Assembly: GCA_025602905.1 (NCBI GenBank)
Contig: JAHLKI010000033.1
Span: forward strand, 183,306 to 247,305
Origin: Phlyctochytrium arcticum
Lineage: Eukaryota > Chytridiomycota > Chytridiomycetes > Chytridiales > Chytridiaceae
DNA length: 64,000 bases
Direction: 5' to 3'
The notes beneath the pieces were generated by a model, which was not told the origin of the DNA, did not search any database, and worked only from the letters and a program-made list of their open reading frames with translations. Made by a program: the position numbers and the translations under genes. Numbering within the stretch: position 1 is the first letter of the stretch; each line of letters begins with the position of its first letter. Positions 55,613-64,000 of this stretch are shown here, in pieces.

Positions 55613-56834
55613 CATCAACTAAGTCGGCTTCCGGTAAACGATGTAAGCGAGAACCCATCTTGCTAATAACTTCCGGATGTGCCTTCTCCTTGATTTTGGT
55701 GATATAGAGATGCCTACCCATATGCATCCCAACAGTTTCCCATAATCTATCGAGCTCAGACTTCCATTCCAAGAAGGTCTTTGAGCCCTGAGCTGACGCT
55801 TCCCATTCCGCGATGAGCGCAGCATCTGAGTTGGGGTTCAGGAAACGTAGATAAAGCTCCTTGATAAAACAGTCATAGTGTCGCCAGCGGCTGATGCATT
55901 GCTTATACATCTCAAACGCTTTCCCCTCCGGATGCAAAAAGTTTCTCATCAACAGCAGTACTCCTTGTTGAAATTCAGGATCATTGTTCTGAAGATCAAG
56001 CCCTTGTTCTTCGAATGCTCTCGCAATCTCGGCCTCGAAGTCCTTCAGAGTACGCATGTCGGTGTTGCCAATCTTCCCCTTGAAACGAGTTTCAGGCATG
56101 ATGCTCTCGCGGATAAGACGAAAGCGTTTCCTCATCTTTTCAAGCCGTAACTCCTCCAGCCTATCGGTGAGGACGGCGGTGTCCATAGCCGCCCGTTGAG
56201 AAACCAGGGGTGTCGTGGGAGGAGTACCCGTCATAAGTGATCCGCGGGTAGCCTGGCGTTCATCGGGTGCAAAGAGACGCGTTCTCACCATTGGGGTTTG
56301 GTACGGATTACGCGGATCGTAAGAAACTTGACGCGGCGCAGTCGAGACGGGAGCGTGGGAACTTTGTTGACCGGACTCCTCAATATCCACCGATTCCAGA
56401 GCCGAGCGGGCCGCCTCAACCTTGCGCTGCAAGTCCGCAAGTCGGAGACGCTTCACCCTTTTCACTTCGTGTAAGCGATTCAATCGCTCCAACTCCTGCT
56501 CCATTCTCAGAGTTTCCTGATCCAAAGCCAAGGTTTCCTCATCCACCTCTTCTGGAAACACAGTTTCTTCTCCAAAACCTCTAACGGTGTTCTGGGTTAT
56601 ATCCCCCTCTTCCCATCCGGCCTCTTCCTCCCCAGGATCAAGCAGTCCCCGGCTGAATTCCTCCGTGATGCTTTCTGCCAAGTTCTCAAAAGGTGTATTG
56701 TTGACAGTAACTCTCGTGGGGGTCAGCGTGGGCGTGTTCACAGAAGGGTTGAGTCCGAAGGGTGTCATGGCCCGAGCGTTACTTCCTACAGGGGTGGAAC
56801 GATGTACAGGTGAACGAAAGACCGGTCCCACCAT
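55613..56834 (-). CDS. Outer element gag, interrupted by the inner element
   Basis: Starts MVGPVFRSPVHRSTPVG at 56834. The N-terminal part is Pro/Thr-rich, followed by a long coiled coil (LDQETLRMEQELERLNRLHEVKRVKRL), then a capsid-like helical region (FRLIRESIMPE ... FEMYKQCISRWRHYDCFIKEL). The frame reaches LPEADLVDEM at the insertion site and continues in phase at 48688 (ALEDQYRISHKK), with the zinc knuckle there. It is about 407 codons before the break; joined gag-pol would span about 1,941 codons in one frame. Confidence 0.9.
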
Positions 56835-57047
56835 GTTGAGCGAATATAAACAAACGGGTTTTGAGGTGATCTACTTGAGAATTGCGAAAATTGAAGTGGT
56901 TCTAGCGGTACGATCTGATGCTGAATTCAACTCTACCAAAACCGGGCGTCCCCAGCAGTAACTTCAGGCTACAAGTCTCTTCCAGTAGTTTCCGAAGGGT
57001 AGCTAGTCCTTCTTCCGCTACAAGGTGCTACTCTTTAGTCAAAAAAA

Positions 57048-57275
57048 TGTAGTGGCCGAAACTACGGTCTTGAAGGATACGACTGACTGTGTAAAGTAGT
57101 CTTATTCAAGAATATATGTATAGAGGGTTCTATACAAGCGACCTGCCCTTCCACCCTCTGAATCTCCGACGGTTCTTGATCCCGCCAAAAAACTAAGGTA
57201 ACACAACCTTCCCTAATCTATCTAAATTATGAAATCGAACAAACGCTAGAACAAACGCCCAACGCGTCTCCTACA
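57048..57275 (-). repeat. Outer element, 5' LTR (228 bp)
   Basis: Right-hand LTR, 5' in element sense, one visible difference from 43862-44089. The promoter should lie here, reading leftward. Confidence 0.95.
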
Positions 57276-57408
57276 CGTTCCTTGGGGAAAGAGTTAATAG
57301 TCGCACCGAGGATGTGGGCTGCGAGGACAGCACCTGGGAGGACGAGGGTTTCGGTCGGGTAATTGTACTGGTGGACATACTTTTGGCAGTGGCGACCAAT
57401 GACGATGC
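57276..57408 (-). pseudogene. ABCG transporter fragment, right copy (5' part)
   Basis: The remaining piece of the right-arm ABCG fragment, separated from 43260-43861 by the outer retrotransposon; encodes the segment before PKER. Confidence 0.6.
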
Positions 57409-57444
57409 TGATGTTACCTTTAACGAAGCAGGATCTTTCGCCGC

Positions 57445-57779
57445 ATGCCGCAGAATCCGCCGCTTGAGGTTATCCACCTTTCCAGTTTTGTACATTTCGG
57501 GAAACCATTCTTCTTCTCGAAGAGGTCCTTCCACGTCCAATTTCTCTCGTTCGGAGGCTCGTCGAGTGATAGCCGTACCATCCAGTCAAAGCTGACTTCG
57601 GCGGTTGGCGGATCGGCAGTGATTGGATTGGTCGAACTCGGTGGAAGTGGCATCTTCACCCAAGGTAAGTTTCCCTGTCACAAAGCATGAAAGTTTCTAT
57701 TGCAATACCTGGTGTATTGACGACCTGTTTTTTCAGAGCTTCCCATCGCTTATTTACTTCCTGAGGAACTCGGTGTCTG
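57445..57779 (+). CDS. Hypothetical short spliced gene (right copy)
   Basis: Mirror copy of 34901-35235, with the GTAAGT...TTTTTTCAG intron at 57665-57735 on the plus strand. Confidence 0.3.
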
Positions 57780-57814
57780 ACATCATCAGTCAGCAACGAC
57801 ATTAATTCCATCAG

Positions 57815-58465
57815 TTGGACGAATCGCGACTTCCGCTGGTTCAAAAGGGATTTATGAAGGGCATCAAAAATGCTGCGGGCTATCTATCCCTTTCAATCCC
57901 ATCGAAATTCTCGGCACTTGGTTTCTTCGGGGCGAGCAACGGAACCACAGTAGGCAGCAAGGTATTTAGTTCCAAAGATATGTGCTCTTCTGGCTCGTAT
58001 GAGTCGTCCTCAGCCTCGTCATCATCGGTCGGATGAAAAAAAAACATCGTCCGAATCCTCATCGGCACAGTCTTGAATGAAGGCGCCGGGATTTCTCTTC
58101 CGTTCGAACGAAACTCAATGCCTGGTTTGGCCACGTCTGTTACTTTCCCAAATCTAGCAGATTTTTCCATTGGGACGAGCATTCTGCTGGTTACTCGTTC
58201 TTTGCCCGCCAAAAACACAACCTGGTTGGGAAATCAAGCAATCAAGGTCATTGGTCATATTGATTGTTCGACCCCCGGCTCTGTCCTTGATTGGGAAAAT
58301 AACGGTAGTTGGTTGCAAAGTAATGGCGATATGATCTCCACGTTAGATATATCCCCTTTAGATAGCAAGACGTTATTTCCGATACAATTGACACAACCTT
58401 TCACTATGACAATGGGAATACTGACAGACGTTGACGACCCCGACCCTAAATCCGCTGCTGGTTGA
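57815..58465 (+). CDS. Hypothetical frame with in-frame TGA (right copy)
   Basis: Identical to the left-arm frame at 34215-34865, including the TGA after the Ser-rich stretch (about 58034). Confidence 0.35.
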
Positions 58466-58761
58466 CTTATTGCATCCGGGATCGAGCTTCGCCACGACGA
58501 GTCTATGGTGATTCCTTTTGTTGCAAGGTAAGCGACGAGGGTATCATAACCGTGATCGTGATGCAAACAAGTTGCCGATAGCTTATGGCGATCACTGCGT
58601 TGATCACCTTCCATCAAGCTTTTCATGCCAGAAAGCGTAGCTGCTACGTCCTTGCTTATAGCCTTGACGAAATGCCACTGGACCAGATACGATCCTGCTC
58701 GCACCTCATTTGGCTCATAAACCGCCGTATGATACGCAAACTGACAAACAATGTATTCCAT
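58255..58761 (-). CDS. Hypothetical protein, 168 aa (right copy)
   Basis: Identical to 33919-34425 in the other arm; overlaps the opposite-strand frame above. Confidence 0.45.
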   Translation of the reverse strand: MEYIVCQFAYHTAVYEPNEVRAGSYLVQWHFVKAISKDVAATLSGMKSLMEGDQRSDRHKLSATCLHHDHGYDTLVAYLATKGITIDSSWRSSIPDAISQPAADLGSGSSTSVSIPIVIVKGCVNCIGNNVLLSKGDISNVEIISPLLCNQLPLFSQSRTEPGVEQSI

Positions 58762-58830
58762 GTTCTTATCTGTTCTTATCTATTTTGTATATTGATACAA
58801 TTTTTTTTTCTTCAGAGTACGTTAAATATG

Positions 58831-59199
58831 TCGGACTCTGAAGAATCAAATCAAGTCACTTAAGCAAGTCCTTCCGAAATTTCAGCTCCTAGGAAGGTTT
58901 CCGACAAAAAACTCGAAGCTTTGGCAAAAGCCAGAGCAAAGAAGCCAGAAGTGGGGAAACGCGCCCGCGTCGAGAAGCGAGAAGGTATGCTGAAAAACAT
59001 TTCAGATGACTACAAGCACGAAGTCGATCATCTTGTTAACGAACGAATGGCCATTGAGCGTCAGAAGCTCGACACAGAGTTTGCACAATGGAAAGTGGCG
59101 TTTTATGAACAGCAAGGGGAGCGAGAGAACGAACGGCTACGAGATATATCCGTTATGTTACCTACTGGCAAGCGAGTTCCCAAGAAAAAGCTACCCTAA
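58831..59199 (+). pseudogene. Small basic coiled-coil protein with early in-frame stop (right copy)
   Basis: Same as 33481-33849: MSDSEESNQVT, TAA, then the Lys-rich coiled coil ending PKKKLP. Confidence 0.5.
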
Positions 59200-59329
59200 G
59201 GTGCGACTTCACGCGAAGACTGATCCATCGGTTTCCAACCATTTTGCCTGAAAATGCCTCCGTTGCAGGAGCAAGAAGGACAAGCGTAGTTTCTATTAGG
59301 CGCATTTTGATTTTGATGTATTTTGTTAT

Positions 59330-59650
59330 CTATATACAACTTGCTCGGCGGCGTGTAGTTTCATGTTTTAGAGACTTGTTGATGCGTATATATCACTTGC
59401 TCGTCCGCTTTGCGGTTTCCGAGCAGAGCTCGGTCGAATCGTCGAATACGACTGATTGAATGATGAATACAGTCGATGTATTAGAAGAAGGTTGATACGT
59501 ATATATCACTTACTCGTCGAATCGTCGAATACAGCTGACTGAAGGCGTGTAGTTTCATGCGTAAGAGACGTGTTGACGTGTATATACCACTTACTCGTCC
59601 GCTTTGCGGTTTCCGAGCAGAGCTCGGTCGAATCGTCGAATACGTCTGAC
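59330..59650. repeat. Subterminal hairpin repeats, right arm
   Basis: Mirror of 33030-33350, with the CCGAGC/GCTCGG and CCGC/GCGG hairpins and the TATATA(T/C)AC(T/C)ACTT boxes. Confidence 0.75.
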
Positions 59651-59925
59651 TGAGCCTTGCTCGGCGGCTTGTAGTTTCATACTCATAATGAGTCAGTCGC
59701 TGAATCCAGCCGAGGAGGTTCGAATCGCGGCGGACTGCAGCGGGGATTTGGTCGCTGAATCTGGCTGAGGAGGTCCGCCGAGGAGGATCGATTTGCAGCT
59801 GAGTCGAGCCTACAAATCAGTGGTTTGTCACGGGATAACTCGCTGGATCCAGCCGAGGAGGTTCGAATCACGGATATTTAATTAGTAACTATTTGTCTCG
59901 AAGTGAGGGCATCCTCAGACTCACT

Positions 59926-59931
59926 CCCGTC
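59926..59931. repeat. 6-bp target-site duplication, right copy (CCCGTC)
   Basis: Directly follows the right terminus (CAGACTCACT) of the palindromic element; matches 32656-32661. Confidence 0.85.
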
Positions 59932-60772
59932 GATCATGCAAGTGGACGCGGTTAATCCGGAAATAGGGGGAGCAATCGGCGCATTACAAACTCAAATGAC
60001 TCAAATTACAACCTCCATGCATCAGCTTACTACGAAGATGGATGGTCTCCATCAGATGATACTGCCACGACTTGAACGCCTAGACGCGCAGTCCGGCGAT
60101 CAATCCCTGATTCTCAACGCAGTCACATCGATGTCCCGGCAACTGCATCAACTCACTTCACTGGTCGTGCAGCAGGAATCCCACAGTCCGCCCACTTCAC
60201 AAGCTGGTCAAAGCTCCATATTTCTACGAACCCCCACTCAACTCGTAACGCAATCATCGTCGCATCCTTCGTTTCAGAACCAATTCCAGCACCAACATCA
60301 AGTTCAAGGGCAACCCCAGGAACAGCTTCCGCAACAAAAACAACAACCTAACCAACCTGACCGAGTTTACCACTTGAATAATAGCGTTCAGACCGTGGTC
60401 AATTTATGGAACGAGTACGATGTCGGTTTCGCGGGCGGACCGGCCATTAAAGATCTGGAAATCAGGAAGAAAGGAAAACCTTTTTTCAACTGGCATGGAC
60501 AGGGGCCGGTGCAAGGAATAATCTCGAAACAATGGTGTCGAAGAAAATATATCATTCAAGCAATCTTGCAAATAGCGGCAGAGAAGGGCATACCTGAGAA
60601 TACAGTAGCTGCTATTCTAGAGGAAAAACGTCTCTATGAAAGCCGCAAGGTTAACTTGAAGCATAGAGAAGGTGCAACGCTGGAAGGTCTTAATGACATA
60701 CTGAAAGTAGACAACGATTTTCGCCGCATTTGGTTGGGGCGCATTTCATGGCCTGAAGTTGATGATAATTAA
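59932..60772 (+). pseudogene. Crypton recombinase, 3' part: coiled coil and GCR1_C domain
   Basis: Continuation of the split Crypton gene. Reading QVDAVNPEIGGAIGALQTQ, a coiled coil (MTQITTSMHQLTTKMDGLHQMI ... LHQLTSLVVQQ) leads to a Gln-rich linker (60230-60360) and then the GCR1_C-type DNA-binding domain (VNLWNEYDVGFAGGPAIKDLEIRKKGKPFFNW ... QWCRRKYIIQAIL), ending at 60772. GCR1_C domains are a known C-terminal module of Crypton recombinases. An open frame reaching back into the transposon end (from 59903) is accidental. Across the insertion site the phase of the two halves does not match simply, so another indel or splice is needed. Confidence 0.82.
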
Positions 60773-62085
60773 CCAGGTATGTTTTGTCTGGGGCCACAGC
60801 GCCATCATTCTCTCCTGTCGCAACATATCCATTGATTCGATTACCCTATTCTAATTAGTATTGTCTCCGAGAATACCGGGATATATACAAGCCCTTGACT
60901 AAAAGTGTTTCATCAGGGTCGCTCATCAAAATCATATATGTTCTTGCTTGGTAGATTAGCGTTTGTTTCGTACTTTTGTTACAAAATAGACCTGGGCAAT
61001 TTCTACAGTGCGTTCGAGAAGATGAAAGCAGTATACATCGATATAGCTGGATCAGTTTCCAGTATCGCTGGACTATCATTTCAATCCTACATCAATCGCG
61101 CAAATGACGGTTTCTGGGATAGCTCCCGTTCGTAGGAAAAGCCCTTGCATGAACCGAGCTTGTATACACAATAATGTCCTTGGCACTGTGTAATCAAAAA
61201 TGAATGATAACGAAGGATTTTCATCCCTGCAGAGTCATTTCACCCATGGCTGGACATAATGTGTAGGTGAACTCGAACGCTGAGGGTGGAAAAACTAGAC
61301 GAGAACGCACCGATATGATGTGGATAGCAAAATAGGTCTCTCCAATAGGAAACTGCGCAAATTCTCTCAAAATTTTCTCTTAAAATTTGGTATTTCGGTC
61401 AAGACTCTAGGGCAGGCCCACAATTAGGGTTTTTCTCTTAGATACCTGTGGGTATCTTGACCTGAAATAACAGAAAAATAAGAGAATCTATATATAGACT
61501 GACTAGACATCAGATCTGGCTCTGCAGGGGGGTCATCTTAGATGTAGTACACTTTCACCTCAAATCTCGAACAAAAATTTCACACTTTTTGTTGCACATC
61601 TGCGGACTGTTGATTTACTTATATGACTTCGAAACAAGAGGCAACTTTTGTCGCAACGCGACGTGGCCTGGTTGGGAAGCGCTGAGCGCGACAGTTTTGC
61701 TCGACGGCCAGAGGCCCGCGTTCAATTCATACTTTTTCCTTCCGTAAACTAAACTTTTTTGCATTCCAAATAAGCCCATACAAAGATGCGAAAAATCATT
61801 TTATTGCCTTATCTACGGGATAGGCAGTTTGTAGGAAGAATTTCGAAGGTATGATTGTGATTGGATTTCATTTTCAGCCTGATACAATGCACAGATAATT
61901 AAGAATTGCAACATCACGGTACATAGTGGGGATGAGTGCAAAAATTGATGTTGAAAAATAGGAGTAACTGTTCTCTACATGTGATGATTTAGCTATCGGA
62001 TGTTTTTTATATGTGTTAAACCTCGACGAATACGCTTGTACATGTGGGTTCAGGTATAGCGGTCGTGCGCGGGGGATGGTCCCGA
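60773..62085. other. Intergenic, no gene recognised
   Basis: AT-rich, short frames only. The right Crypton end probably lies in the first hundreds of bases, but Cryptons have no inverted repeats to mark it. Confidence 0.4.
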
Positions 62086-62095
62086 AAACACGTGT

Positions 62096-62120
62096 TTTAG
62101 GGTTAGGAGTTAGGGTTCGT
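62096..62120 (+). repeat. Interstitial telomere-like tract (TTAGGG)
   Basis: TTTTAGGG-TTAGGAG-TTAGGG: two exact TTAGGG units and one variant in direct order. TTAGGG is the telomere repeat of most fungi, so this may be a relic of a chromosome end or chance. Confidence 0.5.
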
Positions 62121-62329
62121 TTAATTCAGAAGAGTGTGTAAAAATACAAGAAGTAGATCTACAAGCTATCTATCGAAAGACTAGACAAAATGTCAAGAAA
62201 TAATGCAAAACTAAAGTAAAAAGTGTCAGGAAAGAGAGTAGATGACTAGAAAAAATAGGAGAGTACGCCGGAAAGTACGCTCTATCATGTCTGTCAGTAT
62301 CCAGCAGTAATCCATAGCAATCTTGGTTG

Positions 62330-62915
62330 GTTTGGGACCAAAAGTGTGGGAAAAATGAGAAATGTTGTTTTTTGTGGCAAAGGTGATGAGGTATGGTGTC
62401 GAAGGCGAGTAGTAGATCTTGTAGAGGACCCAAAGCTGGATTGAAATGATTAGGGGCATATTGGTCCAGCAATGGTGTATGAGGTGGTGGCGAGAAAATG
62501 GCAGCGAGAGTGTGTTTTGTGGCGAAAGTGATGATACCAGGTGACGTGCGGCCTAGGTACATCTTGTAGCGGGCGTCGACTTGAATTGAAGCGATTAGGG
62601 GCAAATCGATTCAGCGGTCTTGTATGAGGTGGTGTCAAAACAAATGGCGGCGAAGGTATGAATTGTGACCAAAGTAATCAGATAAGGTGACGTGCGGGGG
62701 TAGTGAATCTTGTAGAGCGCGTCGAGTTGCATGGAAACGATTACTGTTAGTTTGATCCAGTGGCATTGTATGAGGCAGTGGCGAGGAGATGGCGAAAAAG
62801 ACCGAGAGTGGTATCAAAAACATGAAGCCAGGCGGCTAGGACGTTGATGATCCATAGAAAAGGTGTTGGGGGTGTTGCTTGAGAGTGTGGGTGTCGATAG
62901 AGGTCAATTTCACTA
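62330..62915. repeat. Degenerate tandem repeat, ~147-bp unit, about four copies
   Basis: Units begin with TGTATGAGG(T/C)(A/G)GTG near 62472, 62621 and 62766, with an older one from about 62330. They share GTGACGTGCGG, ATCTTGTAG(A/C)G, and GA(A/T)CGATTA-like words. Scattered related pieces (GGTCCAGTAG(G/C)G, GGGAAAAA) recur at about 63250 and 63893, so the unit family extends towards the right edge. Confidence 0.65.
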
Positions 62916-64000
62916 TGCCAGGACTTGAAGAGCGCGCACAGTGCTGCGCATCGGCCTGCGCAGTACAGAAGCATCTTGGGCGCAATTCCGAAACCAAAGA
63001 CGACCCAGGGTGGAGGGGGTGATGCACCGGCGATGAATGGACGTTAAAGATGACGACGGATGGGCAGTTGGTGTCGAAAAAGGTAAAAGTAGTTGAAATC
63101 CTTGAGGGGGTACAAGACACACCCGCGACGTTGAAGAAGCCGATGAAGAAGGTGAATGAGAGACCTGGCGAGCTGGCGGGTGATGGGGGGAGTGTTGAGG
63201 AAGACGTGGTGCATTTTGCAACCAAAGCCGACGCGATTTGCTTAATCGAAGTGGTCCAGTAGGGCAGTGGGAAAAAACGCGCAGTAACAGTTCCTCCCAG
63301 AATGGCGAAGCCATTCTGAACCCAGGACACCGGGGGACTTCGAGCTGCATCCCGAAGGGATGCAGAAAGGTAAAAGGTGTCTGCTGTTGATTCAATGTCG
63401 AGCGGGGAGCCAAAAGAGGACTATTGCCGTGAGTGGTGTCAACCCAGACCTAGCACTCAGCCGAAGTTGCCCAGAGATGGACCCAGGGACCGGTGCTGTA
63501 GTACGTCAGTACAGGAGTGTTGCGAAAGATGAGGTATAGTTTGCAGGCTGATTGGGCGAGATTTCCTGAAGTCAAGGGCGGGACTCAAAAAATCGCGAAA
63601 AAAAGCCGTGGCAGCATTCCAAAAGTATGTCAGACTTGAAACCGGAGATAGGGCGCACCGCGGCACGGGGAAAGCTTCAGGGGGTACAGGAGAGCACGGG
63701 TGAGAAGCAGGCCGAGACCGGGAAGGGGAAATGGGGAGTTTGGTGGGGGTAACATGACCATGGCCGATGGTGAGGTGATAACATCCATGGAGGCGTGCCA
63801 GAGGCCTGTATGTCGGGGTATTGGTGACGGAGGTGTTGCTGGTGGTGTGGTAAAAACGGCAGGCAAAACGGAGCATTTTTCCTTAATTGGAGGGGTCCAG
63901 TAGCGTGTGGGAAAAATATCGCGGCGAGACTTGAGACCGTATTTCCAGTATCAAACTTGTAGGGGGGCAGACCACAGTGCATAGAAAGTTCCAAAGACTG
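62916..64000. other. Repeat-derived sequence to the right edge, no gene
   Basis: Only short, overlapping frames. GGTCCAGTAGGGCAGTGGGAAAAAA (63253) and its relative at 63893 mark further copies of the repeat family. A small palindrome ATCCCGAAGGGAT (63350) is present. Nothing else is supported. Confidence 0.35.

Larger units (their letters stand above)
43862..57275 (-). mobile_element. Outer Ty3/Gypsy chromovirus, minus strand
   Basis: Two 228-bp LTRs (43862-44089 and 57048-57275), TGTAG...CTACA, flanked by the direct repeat CGTTC (43857-43861 and 57276-57280). On the minus strand the order is 5' LTR, gag, protease, RT, RNase H, integrase, chromodomain, 3' LTR. It is 13,414 bp because a second element lies inside it; without that it is 6,490 bp. 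Its gag-pol forms a single reading frame once the 6,924-base insertion plus target copy is skipped (6,924 is divisible by three). The LTRs differ at one visible base (AAATGC versus AAACGC). No standard tRNA primer site (TGG...) abuts the 5' LTR. Confidence 0.95.
32662..59925. mobile_element. Palindromic Polinton/Maverick-like DNA element (non-autonomous or decayed)
   Basis: Both ends are 5'-AGTGAGTCTGAGG and its complement, the outer 118 bp are identical, and the whole is flanked by CCCGTC repeats. The inverted arms are 32662-38496 and 40768-59925; the right arm is interrupted by nested retrotransposons at 43862-57280. Without those, the element is about 13.8 kb. The arms are essentially identical except for a poly-C tract (three bases) and a distal patch (32780-32919 versus 59761-59807). 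The unique centre (38497-40767) contains a packaging-type ATPase remnant. Polintons have 6-bp target duplications, AG-starting long inverted repeats and an A32-like ATPase, so the assignment is plausible. However, no protein-primed DNA polymerase, RVE integrase, capsid or protease gene is present. It inserted into a Crypton. Confidence 0.75.
40768..59925. repeat. Right inverted arm (interrupted by retrotransposons)
   Basis: 40768-43861 and 57276-59925 are the reverse complement of the left arm. The outer Ty3/Gypsy element splits it, duplicating CGTTC. The matching copies of small genes are 57445-57779, 57815-58465, 58255-58761 and 58851-59199. Confidence 0.92.

Noticed and set aside
59903..59931. 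Start codon of the GCR1_C frame inside the transposon terminus
   Set aside because: The upstream codons come from the inverted terminal repeat and are accidental; the real coding part begins after the target duplication.
1..64000. CRISPR arrays, bacterial operons, rRNA genes
   Set aside because: No regularly spaced short palindromic repeats with unique spacers, no ribosomal RNA signatures and no ribosome-binding-site-led gene runs; the intron-bearing genes show this is eukaryotic DNA.

Overview
This window is eukaryotic nuclear DNA, most likely from a fungus. The genes carry short GT-AG introns (54-80 bp). There is a Crypton-type tyrosine recombinase with a GCR1_C domain, two chromodomain Ty3/Gypsy elements and short TTAGGG tracts. 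The lineage cannot be fixed from sequence alone; Polinton-like and Crypton elements together with an ADAM-like protease hint at an early-diverging fungus (inference).

Layout. 1-5.2 kb: the 3' part of an SH3-domain gene with a decayed duplicate of its last exon, then a mannitol-dehydrogenase-family gene on the minus strand. 6.5-20.5 kb: about 14 kb without a convincing gene, made of degenerate same-orientation repeats that carry repeated splice-donor/intron modules on the minus strand. 21.1-25.4 kb: a compact host gene block with a HAD phosphatase, a LisH/CTLH/CRA (RanBP9/10, GID-like) protein and a divergent helical-repeat protein. 25.6-26.5 kb: a ~119-bp satellite. 28.6-29.8 kb: a secreted reprolysin-like (M12B) metalloprotease.

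30.3-60.8 kb is a four-level nest of mobile elements. (1) A Crypton (recombinase exons 30.3-32.66 kb, coiled coil plus GCR1_C 59.93-60.77 kb) is split by (2) a large palindromic DNA element, 32662-59925. That element is bounded by a 6-bp direct repeat (CCCGTC), has 5'-AGT...ACT-3' ends and near-identical ~5.8 kb inverted arms. Its unique centre holds a P-loop-less A32/FtsK-HerA-type packaging ATPase, so it looks like a decayed Polinton/Maverick-like element. The arms carry a 531-aa protein of unknown function, small ORFs and a captured piece of an ABCG transporter. The right arm is interrupted by (3) a minus-strand Ty3/Gypsy chromovirus (43862-57275, TSD CGTTC, LTRs differing by one base). Its gag-pol frame is in turn interrupted by (4) a plus-strand Ty3/Gypsy chromovirus (48689-55607, TSD CATCT, identical LTRs). 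The nesting order and LTR divergence agree on relative ages.

60.8-64 kb has no clear gene but holds an interstitial TTAGGG-like tract and ~150-bp degenerate repeats, suggesting a subtelomere-like setting. Several reading frames in the mobile elements carry single-base shifts. Because homopolymer lengths differ between the palindrome arms, some of these could be assembly errors.
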